Shown piece after piece: positions 11,801-24,013 of a stretch of DNA of 64,000 nucleotides. The DNA comes from Tieghemiomyces parasiticus. Its lineage: Eukaryota; Kickxellomycota; Dimargaritomycetes; Dimargaritales; Dimargaritaceae. Position 1 is the first letter of the stretch, and every line of letters begins with the position of its first letter. Below the pieces are notes generated by a model. That model was given only the letters and a program-made list of their open reading frames with translations. It made no database searches and was not told the origin of the DNA. Position numbers and translations under genes: made by a program. The stretch spans positions 1 through 64,000 of the forward strand of contig JANBPT010000064.1 of assembly GCA_027575765.1 (NCBI GenBank). Direction: 5' to 3'.

Positions 11801-12244
11801 AGGCAGCGGAGATGCGTGTTTATATGAAACAAAGAGAGGATGCGAGAGAGGCCGTGAAGTAAGTCTGGCCACTAGACGGGGGGGGGTAAGGTCAGGGACC
11901 CGGCGAGTGATCATTTTATTCGGCCAATGGTGGGAGGGGGCGGCGTTTTGCGGTCGCCCACCGTCACAAAAATTTACTGCCAGTTCACCAGAGTCCCCTC
12001 CATGTTCTTTTATATAAAAAAAGGCCTATAAATGCCTTCTACCCTAAAACAATTCTTCTACATACCGTCTCTGGCCAGTAACAAGAAACTAATATGAGTA
12101 TAAATTAGTACTGGCTTCACTATACTACATTATTTCTGTATAGTAAGGCCAAGAGTCGCCGTTCAAGTTGCTATCGTTGCATTACAAGGAACACGATTAG
12201 GGCGGGGGGAAAAAGTACACCAAAGGGAAGCGATCTTTCTCTTT
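8818..12244. other. Gene-poor region
   Basis: The first 600 bases are purine-rich on plus, consistent with the promoter and leader of the minus-strand importin-4 gene. From about 9400 on the DNA is AT-richer, without long frames, splice-linked exons, tRNA or rRNA signatures that I can recognise. A CACGTGAC E-box-like string occurs at 10801. This is accessory or decayed DNA that lacks the GC-rich coding character of the neighbours. Confidence 0.4.
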
Positions 12245-13130
12245 GTGTTTGTATATTGGGGGGGGGAGCAACGCTACCTAGTCAAGGGTGTAGGGGGCGT
12301 AATAGACAGTACAGTGCCAACTCCTCCATATTATATAACAATTCCGCTACATATCCCCATTACCCCTGCTTGGATTGCTGGCCGCATATTTGACCCTTAC
12401 TTCGATCCTATGGTAGAGGACTTCAAGGCTTTTTAAGCACTGTGATAACCTAATCAACACCTTCATCACAACGTACTACATGGTCGACCTGTCTATCACT
12501 AGCTTCATGTCCGTCAACCATTGAGAATGTTGCATCATGACTGTACATCGCAAGACCAAATACCAAATGTCATCAACTTAATACTACTGTTTCTCCTTTA
12601 CCCTTATTACCCCACCGGGGGTTTCCCGCCCTCCCCACCAGCCTGTCCGTTTTCATCTACCAGCGCTCCCCAAGTAATCTACGAAACAATACCGCCCATC
12701 TCACGGCCGGCTGTCTTTAAGGCTCTGTAACGGTATTCGTACTACTAGCTCGGACTGATTGATCACTCTCGGAGCGGCACTGATGTCGGCCGCTTGGGTC
12801 ATGAACTGCGTGATAGCCCGAGTATCTCGGTTTGGATATCAGCCCATCACCGTTGGCTGACCACCCATTGGCAGCCAGACCTTCGTAACCCACTTTTGGA
12901 GTTCGGTTGATCAGGTTCCCTACGACCGGTTCGCCGTCAACAGTGACCTGGTCCCGTTTCACGGGTCCCACGCCGTAGAGTGCTGGGACGAGAACGACGA
13001 GGTCCAGCTGGCTAACTACGATGCGATGATCCGCGTAGAAGGGATAATGTATGATTATGGGCTAGAATTTGCTAGTGGGCCGTAGGATGCCAACAACTTG
13101 AGGGTACCTAATAAGTTCATCGGGATGACG
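12245..13130 (+). pseudogene. Decayed class 3 lipase relative
   Basis: Translated fragments match, in order, the functional lipase at 14767-16252. Around 12409-12436 a block reading PMVEDFKAF resembles the lipase MIHKGFKAT block. At 12755-12772 LIDHSRSG stands where the lipase has LIGHSLGG, so the nucleophile elbow has lost its glycines. In another frame from 12867, IGSQTFVTHFW, YDRFAVNSDLVP and ENDEVQLANYDAMIRVEG match the lipase IGNKAFVDYF, HDRFTIRNDV and ENNEVHLAEDGKIYRIEG. NLRVPNKFIGM matches NVHNNFLGI near 13101. The relic carries in-frame stops at 12746 and 13083, a frameshift between about 12840 and 12866, and roughly 230 extra bases after 12436. It keeps a VNSDLVP string more typical of the family than its neighbour, so it is probably an old paralogue, not a recent copy. 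The 12245-12436 part is less certain than the 12755-13130 part. Confidence 0.62.
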
Positions 13131-14766
13131 GCGTGACGGCCGGCCGCAGAAGTCGTAAAAGCATTCGTCAGGACTACCACCCGGCATCGGAGGCTAAATA
13201 TGATTTCGTTACTTGTTTTGGTACTCCATTTTCGACGAGGGGGGGTCAAGTTTAATGAAACTAAAGTCGTTTTGGTATATACGTTTGCATCTGGTTAGTG
13301 TTTTAATCCGCCACGCTTACAAAATCCTACACTACCACTGCCGTAAACATCGACCTTGGTGCCTTTCGTAAACCTAAACAGCAAGTATGTCTTTACCTCG
13401 TTTATTCTCGTTCACCCACCTGCTTCATCGAAGGGAGGGTTTCCCGGTCTACCCAAGTATGTGCCCGCCATTCCTCATCCGCCCGGTTTCCTACCCATCT
13501 TATTCTTTCCTCTTGGTATTATAACCTGACCATCAGACGCGTCCGTTTAACTTGCTAGTTGCTTGCCAAATCCTACGCAGCCCACTCAAACCTCTAGTTT
13601 TTCCGATTACACTGCTTATCACTAAGTGCGTTACTACAAGGCTTTCGTTTACAGAAGTCAATGAAAAAATAATTCATTCCATCACGCTCTTCCCTGTCCA
13701 TTCTCCGTCGCTTGGCACCCATCTTTTCATAACGTGGCGGCTTGAAGTAGTCTATCGTTGCACAAGAAAAGACTATTGGCCACCACTGCGGTATCCTAGC
13801 GGCTAGTGCTATATCTCTTTCTCTCTCTTTCTGTCTACCTCTCACCATAGCGCATCTTTTTCGCCTTACCAACTATTATTTTTTTCTTTTCCTGCGTAAC
13901 TCAGGTGATACCTAACGCGTTCACTGTACATTCTTCACCTTCCTCCCATAGGCTACTATGCACACGTACCCCTATCCGTTCACTTTGACATATACGTATA
14001 ATGAAGAGGGGGGGGAGGCAAAGGCCAATCAACCAATCTTACTAACTAACCAGTGAGAGCGTACAGGGAAATGAGGTGCCTTTGTAGTTTAAAAGAGTAC
14101 AACAAAGCCCAGTCCGGTTACAAAAGATATTTTGACCGCCGACCTAAAGGTGGGAAGGCCCTACCCGCTCTATTGGACAGGGTCCATCGCCTTTAACTTC
14201 CCTTCCATTATCGTGGCTTCGTATCGACCCCTCTGCCCTCCGTCCGGGTCCCCGACCATCCTTCCCCACTCCTCTTCCTTTCCATTTCTCCCCCCGCCCC
14301 GCTGCCTCTAATCGGCCGAAGTCCACCACCACTGCTCTGTATCGACCTCACGTCGTTCTGTTTTCCGTCGGGGCCTTTATTTTCGCCTCGGCATATCTTA
14401 TATAAGCCCGCACGTCCGCTGTTCGAGTATCACGTCAACTTACATCTTTGCCGCTCTATACTATTTGTCGCCTTATTTAGTTGCTTACTGTTAATTTTTT
14501 GACATTCTAGTTTTGATATTTCTCAGTTAGATTTTCTTTATCTTGGCTATTTAGCTGGGTTGGCAGTTAATTCGGAAACAGGCTTTCTGGATTATCACCG
14601 CCCATTGAATTATCATTAAACCCATCCCTCCGTTTGAATACCGCCTTTGCTTTGCCAGTCGGCAGCTCCACCCACCCTTACTCTTACTCGATCCATTTTC
14701 CTCGCCGTTGGGAATTGACGATCCTAACTATATTCTCACACCCCGCCCGTTAACGCCACTATCACT
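13131..14766. other. Upstream region of the lipase gene
   Basis: No gene is recognised. The composition becomes pyrimidine-rich on plus from about 13360, strongest near 14210-14310, as seen before other plus-strand genes. A TATA-like element lies at 14399-14405. Confidence 0.4.
14399..14405 (+). promoter_or_regulatory. TATA-like box upstream of the lipase
   Basis: A TATATAA string lies 362 bases before the lipase ATG, in otherwise mixed sequence. It is the clearest TATA match in this upstream region. The distance requires a leader of about 330 bases, which is possible. The assignment is an inference from sequence alone. Confidence 0.3.
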
Positions 14767-16252
14767 ATGAAGTTGGTAAGACCCCGTTGTTGCTGGTCGC
14801 GGTCTGATGATGCCCCCTCGTACAGACCATGCCTACAAAAGCCGCCAAAGTATTACAGACGCTAACTACCAACATGACCACCTATATATATCACTGAATT
14901 TGATGCCTACCCGCCCAGAACACAATTTATGTAGTCGGCATCTTCCTGGCAGCAACCCCGCTGTATGGCGGCGCTAGGGCGGCTAACCTTGACCCCAGCC
15001 AGGGGGAGGCCCGTTTTGATGTTACGTCAAATGGAGGAAAAGTCAGTTATGTGGGTACTAATAATGGGGCGATAGATGGGACGATGACACAGACTTTCAA
15101 CTTTAAGGGAAAAAAAGAGAAACTCAAGCAAATGTACCAGAAAACTGGGACCATAACCACCAACGTCCTTCAACGTGCCAAGGCCCTCAAAGCCATCTTC
15201 AACGGCAACGACAAAGCACCGAACCCACCCGGCGCAAAATCCACGGCTATAACCGCGTTTGAGACCGAACTATTTAAAATCAAACAGCGGTAAGTGTACC
15301 AGTAGCTAGTCAACGCATGAATTTCACTGATGTAATATTAACTGGTCATCCGTCCGGGTATTCGTTCGTCATTTCAGCCTCGAGCGACATGAACTAACTA
15401 AGGCCGGAAAAATCGCCCCCGTCTTTGTCATCTATGACCACCTCTATCAGGTACGCCTTCGACGTCTACTTTGACGGGAGCGGCGAAACCCCGTTCGTGT
15501 TCAAATATTCCGATCCCAAAGCCAACTCCCTGGTCACAACCTTCTTTAACCTAGACCCCTATATCGGGGGCTATATCGCGGTGAATCACGTGGGAAAGCG
15601 CGTCATACTCGTTTTCCGGGGTGCTGATCATCCCAAGGCACACTTCTACACGGCCCAGTTTCCCCTTGTTCCGTTTAATCCCCAAGGTCAGCCAGGCAAG
15701 CCAGGCACCCCGTCAGCCCTTATGATCCATAAGGGATTTAAGGCCACCTACGATGCCATGCCAGCCAAAGTAAGACGGACACTCATGGCCACGCTGAAAC
15801 AATACCCTGGCTACGCGTTCTGGCTAATTGGCCACTCTCTGGGTGGCGTCCATGCCAGTCTTTTGGCCCTCGAATTACACAACCTCCCCGGAGTGGGTGA
15901 CCGTATGCGCGTTACCACGTTTGGCCGGCCGCGGATTGGTAACAAGGCCTTTGTGGATTACTTTGTTTCCGCCAAAATCAAACACGACCGGTTCACCATA
16001 CGCAACGATGTCATCTCCCGACTGGGCCTAACTGGTATGGGGTACCAGAGTGAGAATAACGAGGTCCATCTAGCAGAGGACGGTAAGATTTACCGTATCG
16101 AGGGATCAGCCTACGAGACCGGACTGGGTAATGCCAACACAGAGTACAACATGCAAGGTATTAACGTACATAATAACTTTTTGGGGATTTCTATCTGGTA
16201 TAGCCTCAAAGACCTGTTGGGTATACTCATCGCTGCCGTCAAGAAACTCTAG
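14767..16252 (+). CDS. Secreted class 3 (fungal-type) lipase
   Basis: A triacylglycerol lipase or esterase of the Lipase_3 alpha/beta-hydrolase family. The model has three exons, 14767-14775, 14919-15289 and 15451-16252, giving 393 residues. Exon 1 is only nine bases (Met-Lys-Leu) and exon 2 opens with a hydrophobic stretch (IYVVGIFLAATPLYGGARA), so splicing builds a good signal peptide. The nucleophile elbow is GHSLGG, with Ser near residue 256. The acid is probably the Asp of RNDVISRL, and a C-terminal His lies in NVHNNFLGI. VILVFRGAD and the TFGRPRIGN block are typical of the family. Intron 2 has a CTAAC branch point near 15393 and ends at the CAG at 15450. A decayed relative lies about 1.6 kb upstream. 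Likely a digestive secreted enzyme; the substrate is not shown by the sequence. Confidence 0.88.
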
Positions 16253-16284
16253 AATTATGATTTACATATACAGTGATCGTTATA

Positions 16285-16290
16285 AATAAA
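16285..16290 (+). terminator. Poly(A) signal of the lipase gene
   Basis: AATAAA lies 33 bases after the lipase stop codon, a normal distance. Confidence 0.5.
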
Positions 16291-19200
16291 ATCGCTACTA
16301 GCTTGCTCTTCTCTGGGCAAGTCTCTGACGATCAGACTGATCCGTATCGATAACCCCCCACTTTGGAGCTCACTGACGTGTGTCGGTGGGCCGAGAGCTC
16401 CGGTTAGCAGAAAATTCCTCAGTTCTGGCTTTACAATCATCACGCATTCCGGCCGTACAATGCTTTTAGGCTCTTCATACTCTCCTCTCCTAGACATTAA
16501 CACCTTATCTATATATATTTATATAACTATATAGATAACTTCTCGGCTTAGCTGGTGATCGGTATAACCGGAGCCACTCATCGATTAATTGTGCTACACG
16601 TTACTCGTGGGAGTTATTTTTATTGATTAAGCTTCTTGCGTTTACCCTTGTCGCCTTGTTCCGCCAATGCGCGTGTTAGCGTCCATTCCGTTCTGCCTTG
16701 CATCGTTTATTGTACATTCACCACGTCGTCGTCCGGTTCCCTACCTTAGTGCTCGCCGATTGTTACTCGAGCATTTAAACCCAGTCACTTATCGTTTCTC
16801 ACCCTTCTTAACCCCTTGCCTCTCTGTGTGGCTCGTTATCGTTTCCTGTGTGGCAGTCACCATGCTGGTAGAACCTCACCTGGCCGGTGTCGGGCCGTTC
16901 AGGGCTTTTTAGGTGCTTAATATACCCCTTGCCGTTGGTTTCTGCATCATCCCACCTCACTGACCATCACCTTCTCATTAATTTGTGTGTGCGTGTGTGT
17001 ACAGATTTAATAATCTACCCCCCCATTAGTGATCCCTAGAGCTGGGGACCTTGGCCTTTTCTTTACCTGTAAATGAAAAGAGGTGAACCACGGCGCATAT
17101 CCTGATATACCTCATTCGAGCATCGGATGTCTCCCCAATGTACATTGTGAGATTATAGTATATAATTAAGCACAAATTGAAAAGTCTAGCCCTTCCCTTT
17201 CGTACAATATACTATTCTAATGGGCGGAGAATGATCGCCGAACCCCTCTCTACGAGCAAGGAATAAAACAAGGGGGGACGGAAGCCGACTGGTCAATTGT
17301 AATACTAAATAACAAGGTGACCAGGGCGAAAGACATCGACCATGGTTGAGATGGAAATATTATAACTTGGGCACTCTTTGTCCCTTGGATTGGGAGAGAG
17401 GCCAAGATATACCCCTCCTAAACGACAAATGATTTTCCGATGACCAGACGGTTCTATTTAAAGGGAGTACCTGGCGCTCAAAATTTCCGACTTAAGTATG
17501 GAATACATGTACCGGTTAAATATTGATTATGTTTTACTTCGGCCCGCTTACCGCCCCTTTCCTTGACTGGCTCACCACTTCGCTAACCCCTCTACCTGGC
17601 CATCCCTACCACAGCAATATACCTTGAAAAAAATAGCACTTGGCAGGGATAATCCGCGTTGCGGCGTTGATTGCCGCCCGCTCATCCGGCCAATCGAGCC
17701 TTCGAGGTTCGGCACCAGTACCGCCTCAACTTACTCAGCTGGTATTGCGAAGTCCCATTCCGTATCCACCCAATGACGTGACCATCCCAGGTTCCTGAAA
17801 ATCATCGTGTATGATTAGCTGGCTGTGGTCACTTTCTAGCACACTGGGGTCAGCTGCAGGTAGATAATGGGCGGAATGGAAAGCAGCAGTTAGCTGCTGT
17901 GGCGGCAGGGTGTGCATGTCTAGTTCCAGGCCATCCCCCTCTCCTTACTTACCGGACGGCTCAACAGTACCAACGCTTACGAAGCCATGGCGATTTTGAA
18001 AATGGAATACGTCTACATTGGTTTGCGCTTGATGTGGAGCAAGGATACCGGGATGCAAGGCAGGCCAGCAGCGGCATCGGTTGATGAGCTGATGGGTGCG
18101 GAACAGGGATTGACGCTTCACCTTCCACCGTCGCCTCCCGAGCCTCTCCGCCACAGTCAGCAGTTATCAGCATCGCTCATCGGCTCCCCCATTCCACCCA
18201 CCTTTCATTCGAGGCCCACCCCCTCCCTCTTGTCCCGTTTCGGAAGAGCCATCCATATAGCAGTGGATGCGGCCGAACGGGCCTATAGCAGAGGTGCCCA
18301 GTGGGATAAAATATAATTATGCCGTCGGCAATCCATTTTCGAAATGCAGGCCACAGTGGCGGTACGGTTGGCCACCTTGTAATTTGCTTGGCGAAGCGAG
18401 CGGTGGAGTGGTAGCAAGTCGCGTGGCCAACCAATGCCCGTCAATACATCTCAACTGGCCAATGGGCCCATGGGGGACTACCACTCCCATTAGGCTCGCT
18501 TGCATTCCACATCCAGCGCCAATCCTTTGGCCAACCGCCATCGGCCGGACTTGGCCGGGATCTAATCACCGGCGGGAGGCACTCGCGTTTCAGGTATGTC
18601 TAGTCCGTGCCTTTCCTCGGCCGCTTTGTAAAGCAAATGAGAAAAAAAATATAATTGGGTCGATTGTGCGACGGTGTGCAGAGTGCCGATGGCTGCCCCT
18701 CGCCGCAAACTGGCTGCTGCTCGCAAAGCCTCTGACATCGTCATCATCGGCGCCCACGCTGCCGTTACGGTCGCCGCTGGGTGCGTGAGAGCGGTGGCGA
18801 TGGCAGACCAACCACGCGCTTGAATCGGACCCAGCGGCCGAACGTTCTTGAGCTCGGAGGGAGATCCTGTTCGTTGGCTACCAGGTTTTGCGGGGCTGAC
18901 GCTATCTGGACGGGCGGCTTATAATGATGCAAGTTTTTTTACCATCTACATTTGTATGGAGGACCGAGGCGGGACGGCCGCCCCTTGCGCCGGACCACGT
19001 TCTCGCACAGTGTAGCAAGCCAAGACCCGCCGCCACATGTTACGAGGCCTGCGCCGCGCGTAGGACGAAAGGGCTTGGCATACCGAGGGTGTACGCCCAC
19101 CCGTCGCCGCTCCTTCGCCGCTCCACCGGCATGTCTCGCCCTCTTTCCGAGACGGCTGCGTCTTGGTCTCCACTATGTTTCACAGCCCTGGATATTGCCA

Positions 19201-19644
19201 AGGCGCATAGAGGTCATCTGTGCTTCCTTCCCTTCCACACGCCAAGCCGGGTCATTGTATGCTGGCATCAAGTTGCTTACCCTCTTTCCAAGCTCAACGG
19301 GCTGGTTAGCGCCTTCCCTTGCACATATTTTTTGACCCTGAGCCCCCTCCCGTCCGCCTCCCCCAAGTTTTATGTCACCGCTACTACTGCGCGGACGCCT
19401 GTCATTTTCCATGTTTTTTTTCCTAGGTACCCCATAACTGCCCTACCGTTCCGTCGGCGTGTCCCGTACCTTTGGTTCTCTAGTCAGTCTTCGTACCCTA
19501 GCCTTATTTATTCTCTACTGCGCCCGATTAAGTGCCGCCGCCATTGCCTCCTACTTGCTGTTTGCCCCTAAACCTACTCCCATCTGTGCTAATCATACGG
19601 CCCGCTGCGAGCCTTACTTACTGTGCCTATCATTCATATTAGTA

Positions 19645-19675
19645 CCTATTTGCTCTTTCTCCTCCGCAGGTAAGT
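19645..19675 (+). other. Recursive-splice-like site (polypyrimidine tract, CAG then GTAAGT)
   Basis: A pyrimidine tract (TTTGCTCTTTCTCCTCCGCAG, 19649-19669 approximately) is followed at once by a consensus donor GTAAGT at 19670-19675. A perfect acceptor fused to a perfect donor is the form of a zero-length exon used in recursive splicing in animals. It could also be chance in C/T-rich DNA, or the edges of two alternative 5' UTR exons. Confidence 0.3.
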
Positions 19676-21535
19676 CTCCCCCATCACCCGAGAATGCCGT
19701 ATTTTATTTAAACCGTATCTGGGCGAAGGCTGGCCCATTACCGATTCACACCTTGATCGGGCGTATTCGGGTACCCACCGTTTCCCTGTGGCGTTCTGTG
19801 AATCCCTCGGCGGGGCCTGAGGGTGACGCACCTGTAATACAGCCACCTTTCTTACTCCCACTTCCACGCCAATGGGGGGGGGTGCTGCTACTGGCATTCC
19901 TTCTCGGCCCGATGGTCTTGGTCGGGAGGCTCGGGTTGTATTACAAAGAAACGATCCTTCTGCAACGACGAGGCGCCCCTTGCCGCTCAGACGGGGGCTG
20001 CCAACCAGCGCTGGGAGAGGCGGTTGTCCTCACGATACCCAGCCCACCTTACAGGTTACGCGTGAGAGAATAGCGGTACGCCTTGCTGAAGGAAACGCTA
20101 GCATACCCTTCGCTTCCCTGGGAACGTCAGTTTCCCTCTTGGGCAGGCTGTTGCCCTCCCTCTCCTCCACCCGGCCGCTGTTGCCTCGGCCTTGGTTCTA
20201 TTTTTGGCCCACATCAACTCTCCCGCTCTTACCCCACACTAATGATGACCTTGATTTTTTCCCGTTCCTTCCCACCTCTGTGGTAAACACCCTAGTTGTG
20301 CCCCTGCCACTCACAGCCTACGTCACCTCGACTCCCCTACCAATATCTCGGAGTCTGAAACCTTGACTGCCCACGACCCTCCACGTCGCCCCCCCATCCT
20401 TATTTCTCGGCTCATGTACCTACCCGCTACGAAGTGTCCAGCCTCCGATTTTCTTGGCCCTTTGTATCGCATACGTACATCCAACCCATATCCTCTTTGC
20501 TAACCTCTCCACTGTATTGGCTGTGCTTGACGTAATCGGTTTTGTCGATGCCCCGCCGTCACTCGTTCCCCGATACGCCGCCCGTCCACTCCTTCAGTCC
20601 TATGGTTACTTATATTACACGATCCTGTGCCCTCGAACCCCTGCCGCCTTCCCAACCTCAGTGATCATTTTTATTAGTGCTTATGTTCAGTTCGCCGTGC
20701 ATTTTTTTTAGTACTACATCGCAGCCCCCTTCGCTTTTGCCCTTACTTTGGGACGCTTGACTCAATACCACCTCCTACTTTCTTTCAGCCTCCCCTTTCC
20801 TTTCTACATCTCAGTCCAGCGCATTAGGCACGCGACATCAGCTTTTGGCTTACCCCATTACCCTCCCCGCCCCCGGTTCCTATTCCCCCTTCCCAACCGA
20901 CACCTCACTTCCGCCCCTCTTCCCCCCCTCCATTTCACTCTCCCGTGCGGTTCCTGGTACCTGACGCGCGTACGCCTTACTGCCATCGAGTGTCCACTAC
21001 CCCTGTTGGCTCCTCTCCTGCTATTTCAACTTTTCGCTACCTTGCCTCCAGGTTAATCATCCCAACCCTCCGTGCTTTCGCTTATCGGAGCCGCCCTCTC
21101 CCATACTGGGACGTCGTGAATTATTTTTACCCGTGACCTCGCCCCCCCTTTCGACGCGTGGGCCCAGTCTCGTTTGTGTACCTGCTCGCTTTCTCTAGTC
21201 TTATCCTCGTGGTCAATAGTCAGCCGACGCGGCTCGACACCACCTCAGCTGCCCGTACGACCCTTGTATTCCCGTTGTCGCAAGCCACCCGGTCACCTCC
21301 GAAGCGCCTGGCCGCCCCCATTCCCCACCTGACCACTCTGGCTTCATTTATTGTTTACCAATCAACGGGCGAAATCCAGCTTCGTTCACCGCCACACCCC
21401 GTCGCAGTTTTCCACCGCACAGGGTTGGCCCGATCCGCATCGTCAGTAGGCAATCTGCTCCGAAGACTACTACCCCGCTACTCCCGAATTTGTCAGTCTC
21501 GAACGTTCATTGTTTTGGCTGCGTGCTAAACCAGT

Positions 21536-24013
21536 ATGCGACCGACTGCCTGCCGACCGGGCGCGTCCTTCGTCCTTCGGGTCTCCCTCGTTCTTTTTTG
21601 CTGCGTATTGACATGTAATTCCTTCTACTCCACACCCACGAGGTAAGCCTGACTAGCCTTTGTCGGGCAACCTCCACCCGCCACGTAAATTCGCTCTATA
21701 ACAGGACCGCCGCCTCGAGCCAGATAACTAACCTCCCCCCCCTATGATTCACTGACGGTCCGTATCCACCCTATTCTCTGTACCTTCTTCCCTAGTAAAA
21801 CGCACACGGGCACTACGGAACGGTACTTTACACAGCGAACCGACCACTTCGATCCCGATTCAACCGCGACCTTTTCCCAACGGGTCTTTATCAACCAGGC
21901 CCATTTCCGTTCGCATGGCCCCGTCCTGCTGTTTCTTGGCGGCCAGAGCCCGCTCACCACCAGCGACGCCAACTGGCCCGTCTTGCTCGATCTAGCCCGG
22001 GAGACCGAGGGACTCATCGTAGCCCTCGAACACCGGTACTACGGTCAATCCCGGCCCTCCGACGACCTGTCTACCGCCAACCTACAGCGCCTCTCCGCCG
22101 ACCAGGCCGTGGAGGATGTCCGCCACCTCATCCACAGCGGGTACCTGTCCCACCTCGTGCCCGAGGTCCGGTCTACGAACGGCGAGGGGGGTAAGCACCT
22201 AGCGTTCGACATGACGGGTGGGGCATCCCCAGTCGCCCCTGGTCCGTTAGCTGGCCGGACCTTGTCCCCCCCTGCCAACCCGTGGATCCTTGTCGGGGCC
22301 GCCTATGGAGGCAGCCTGGGTGTGTGGACTAAACATCGGTACCCGACCCTTGTTGAGGCAGTGGTGGCCATCTCCGCCCCGCTCCAAACCAGCACCGATT
22401 TCTATCAGTTCGATCTTATCTCCTCCGCGGAACTACCCTGCGCCTCTGACATCCACGATGCCATCGTGTACATTGACAACGTGCACTTCGCCGATGCCGC
22501 CGGGTTCGCCGCCTTCGGCGAGCGTTTCAATATGACCCACCTGGGCGAGGACCCGCCCGTGGTAGCCGATTTCCTTGCCCAGCCCCTCACCGAGGCCCTG
22601 ACTTACGCCAGCCTGGACCACTTCTCTACCGCCACGGTCCCGCGCGCTCCCACTGACAGTCTGTGTCGGACTTTCGCCGAGGCCGGGCCCCGGGCCAGCG
22701 CACAGCAGAAGGCCGACCTGTACGTCCGGTGGGCCCAACAGCACTACCCTCAACGGCAGCAAGCATGGATGGCCGGTGAGGACGTCGCGACCGACCGGCA
22801 CCCGGCCCCAGCTACGCACGACCCCACCTCGGGTCGCCAGCGGCTCTGGCAGACCTGCACCCAACTGCGCTACTGGATTACCGCGGGCCCGTTACCCCAC
22901 AGCCGCCGGCTCCGGTCCGCCCTGCTTACCCCGGAATACTTTAGCCGGCAGTGCTCGGCCCATTTTCCCGACGCACCCAGCCTCATCGCTAAGCTCAATA
23001 GCTCGACATCGAATCGCCTAGCAGGCTCCGCGGCTCCGTCTCAGTTTACCATGGAAGGCGTCGCCGAGGTCCAGCACACCGACGGGATCCTGTACATCGA
23101 CGGTGGCCGGGACCCCTGGCGTCCGCTGACCGCCAACGCTGCCACCTCCGTCACTAGCCAGACGAGCCCGCCGTTGGTCATGACGGCTCACCACGGGCCC
23201 CCGTGCGACCGCTGCGCTAAGGTTGTCATTCCCGACGAGGGCCACTCACCGCTCTTCCGGTGGACGGTCACCCGGCGGATGCAGCCCTTCCACCGGCAGG
23301 TGTACGACGTGATCAAGCGTTGGCTCGGACTCGTATCGGCTACCTCGGCTTCCAGCGGCGCGGGTTTCAGCTCTCCGCTTGGCAACGCTGCGGTTGCCGA
23401 TGCCGTTACCCCACTGGTCACGACATCCCGACCGACCTCAGCGGCCCATGGCGTCGACAATACCAACCACCGGGATCCGACGAATGCCGAGCGAAAAGGT
23501 AGCGGCAAGTCCACAAGTAGTAGTAGCGCCACCCTGTCACCCTCCAACCTGGTAACCTCATTCTTTGTGGCCGGTGGTGAGTACTCTTCGTCGTTACATG
23601 ACAGTCTGGCTTCCATCTTCCCGGACGTGCCTCCGGCCCGCCCTCGTAACGGTCGGCCACGATCTCTGCGTCGTCGCCACCCCTTTGCGCCGCCCGCCCC
23701 AGCTTCTTCGTCGTCGTTGTCATCTTCATCATCGGGCCTGATATATACGTCACCGGCGTCACCCCTGTTTGCCACCGGCCCTTCGGCTGACCACGCTGCC
23801 TATTCGTCGTCTAGCCATCAACCTGGTGGCGGCAACCCACGCGCCCCCTTCTCGTTTGATAGCCGGGCGGTGTTTATATTCCAAATCACCTTTGTTATCT
23901 TGGTGCACTTGGCGGTGGAACACTTTTCCTATGTATTTGAAAAGAATTCTTCGGTATCTTCCACGCGCCCTAATTCTACCTCGACCGCGGCTACTACCGA
24001 CGGACGCTCCTAA
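21536..24013 (+). CDS. Secreted S28-family (Pro-X carboxypeptidase-like) protein lacking the nucleophile serine
   Basis: A homologue of lysosomal Pro-X carboxypeptidase and fungal secreted prolyl peptidases. Exons 21536-21642 and 21796-24013 give 774 residues. Exon 1 encodes a signal peptide (VLRVSLVLFCCVLTC). Splicing at the CCTAG at 21795, with a CTAAC branch at about 21728, joins AG to T to make a Ser codon and restores the family start YFTQRTDHFDPDSTATFSQR. Next come LLFLGGQSPL, ALEHRYYGQSRP, and the elbow region ILVGAAYGGSLGVW. Family members have GGSYGG here, so the catalytic serine is Ala at about residue 205. The Asp (GGRDPW) and His (DEGHSPLF) regions are present. A GGSLG string four residues on is unlikely to replace it. 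The C-terminal 170 residues are Ser-rich with a hydrophobic segment (AVFIFQITFVILVHLAV) near the end, suggesting membrane anchorage. Probably non-catalytic. Confidence 0.82.

Larger units (their letters stand above)
16253..21535. other. Long gene-poor region ending in a pyrimidine-rich leader
   Basis: No gene is recognised in 5.3 kb. From 16.3 to 18.9 kb composition is mixed. From about 19.1 kb to 21.5 kb the plus strand is strikingly C/T-rich, so many frames stay open without motifs. Signal-like hydrophobic frames at 19459-20073 and 21158-21529 look like by-products of this bias. The stretch leads directly into the S28-family gene and may be a long promoter or leader. A CAG|GTAAGT site sits at 19667-19675. 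Confidence 0.4.

Noticed and set aside
19459..20073. A 204-codon plus-strand open frame with hydrophobic segments
   Set aside because: It lies in heavily C/T-biased DNA where stops are rare, overlaps similar frames in other phases, spans a GTAAGT donor, and shows no family motif.
21158..21529. A signal-peptide-like open frame just upstream of the S28-family gene
   Set aside because: It has no ATG start (GTG only) and does not splice into the peptidase frame. The ATG at 21536 with its own signal peptide gives a clean junction to the family N terminus.
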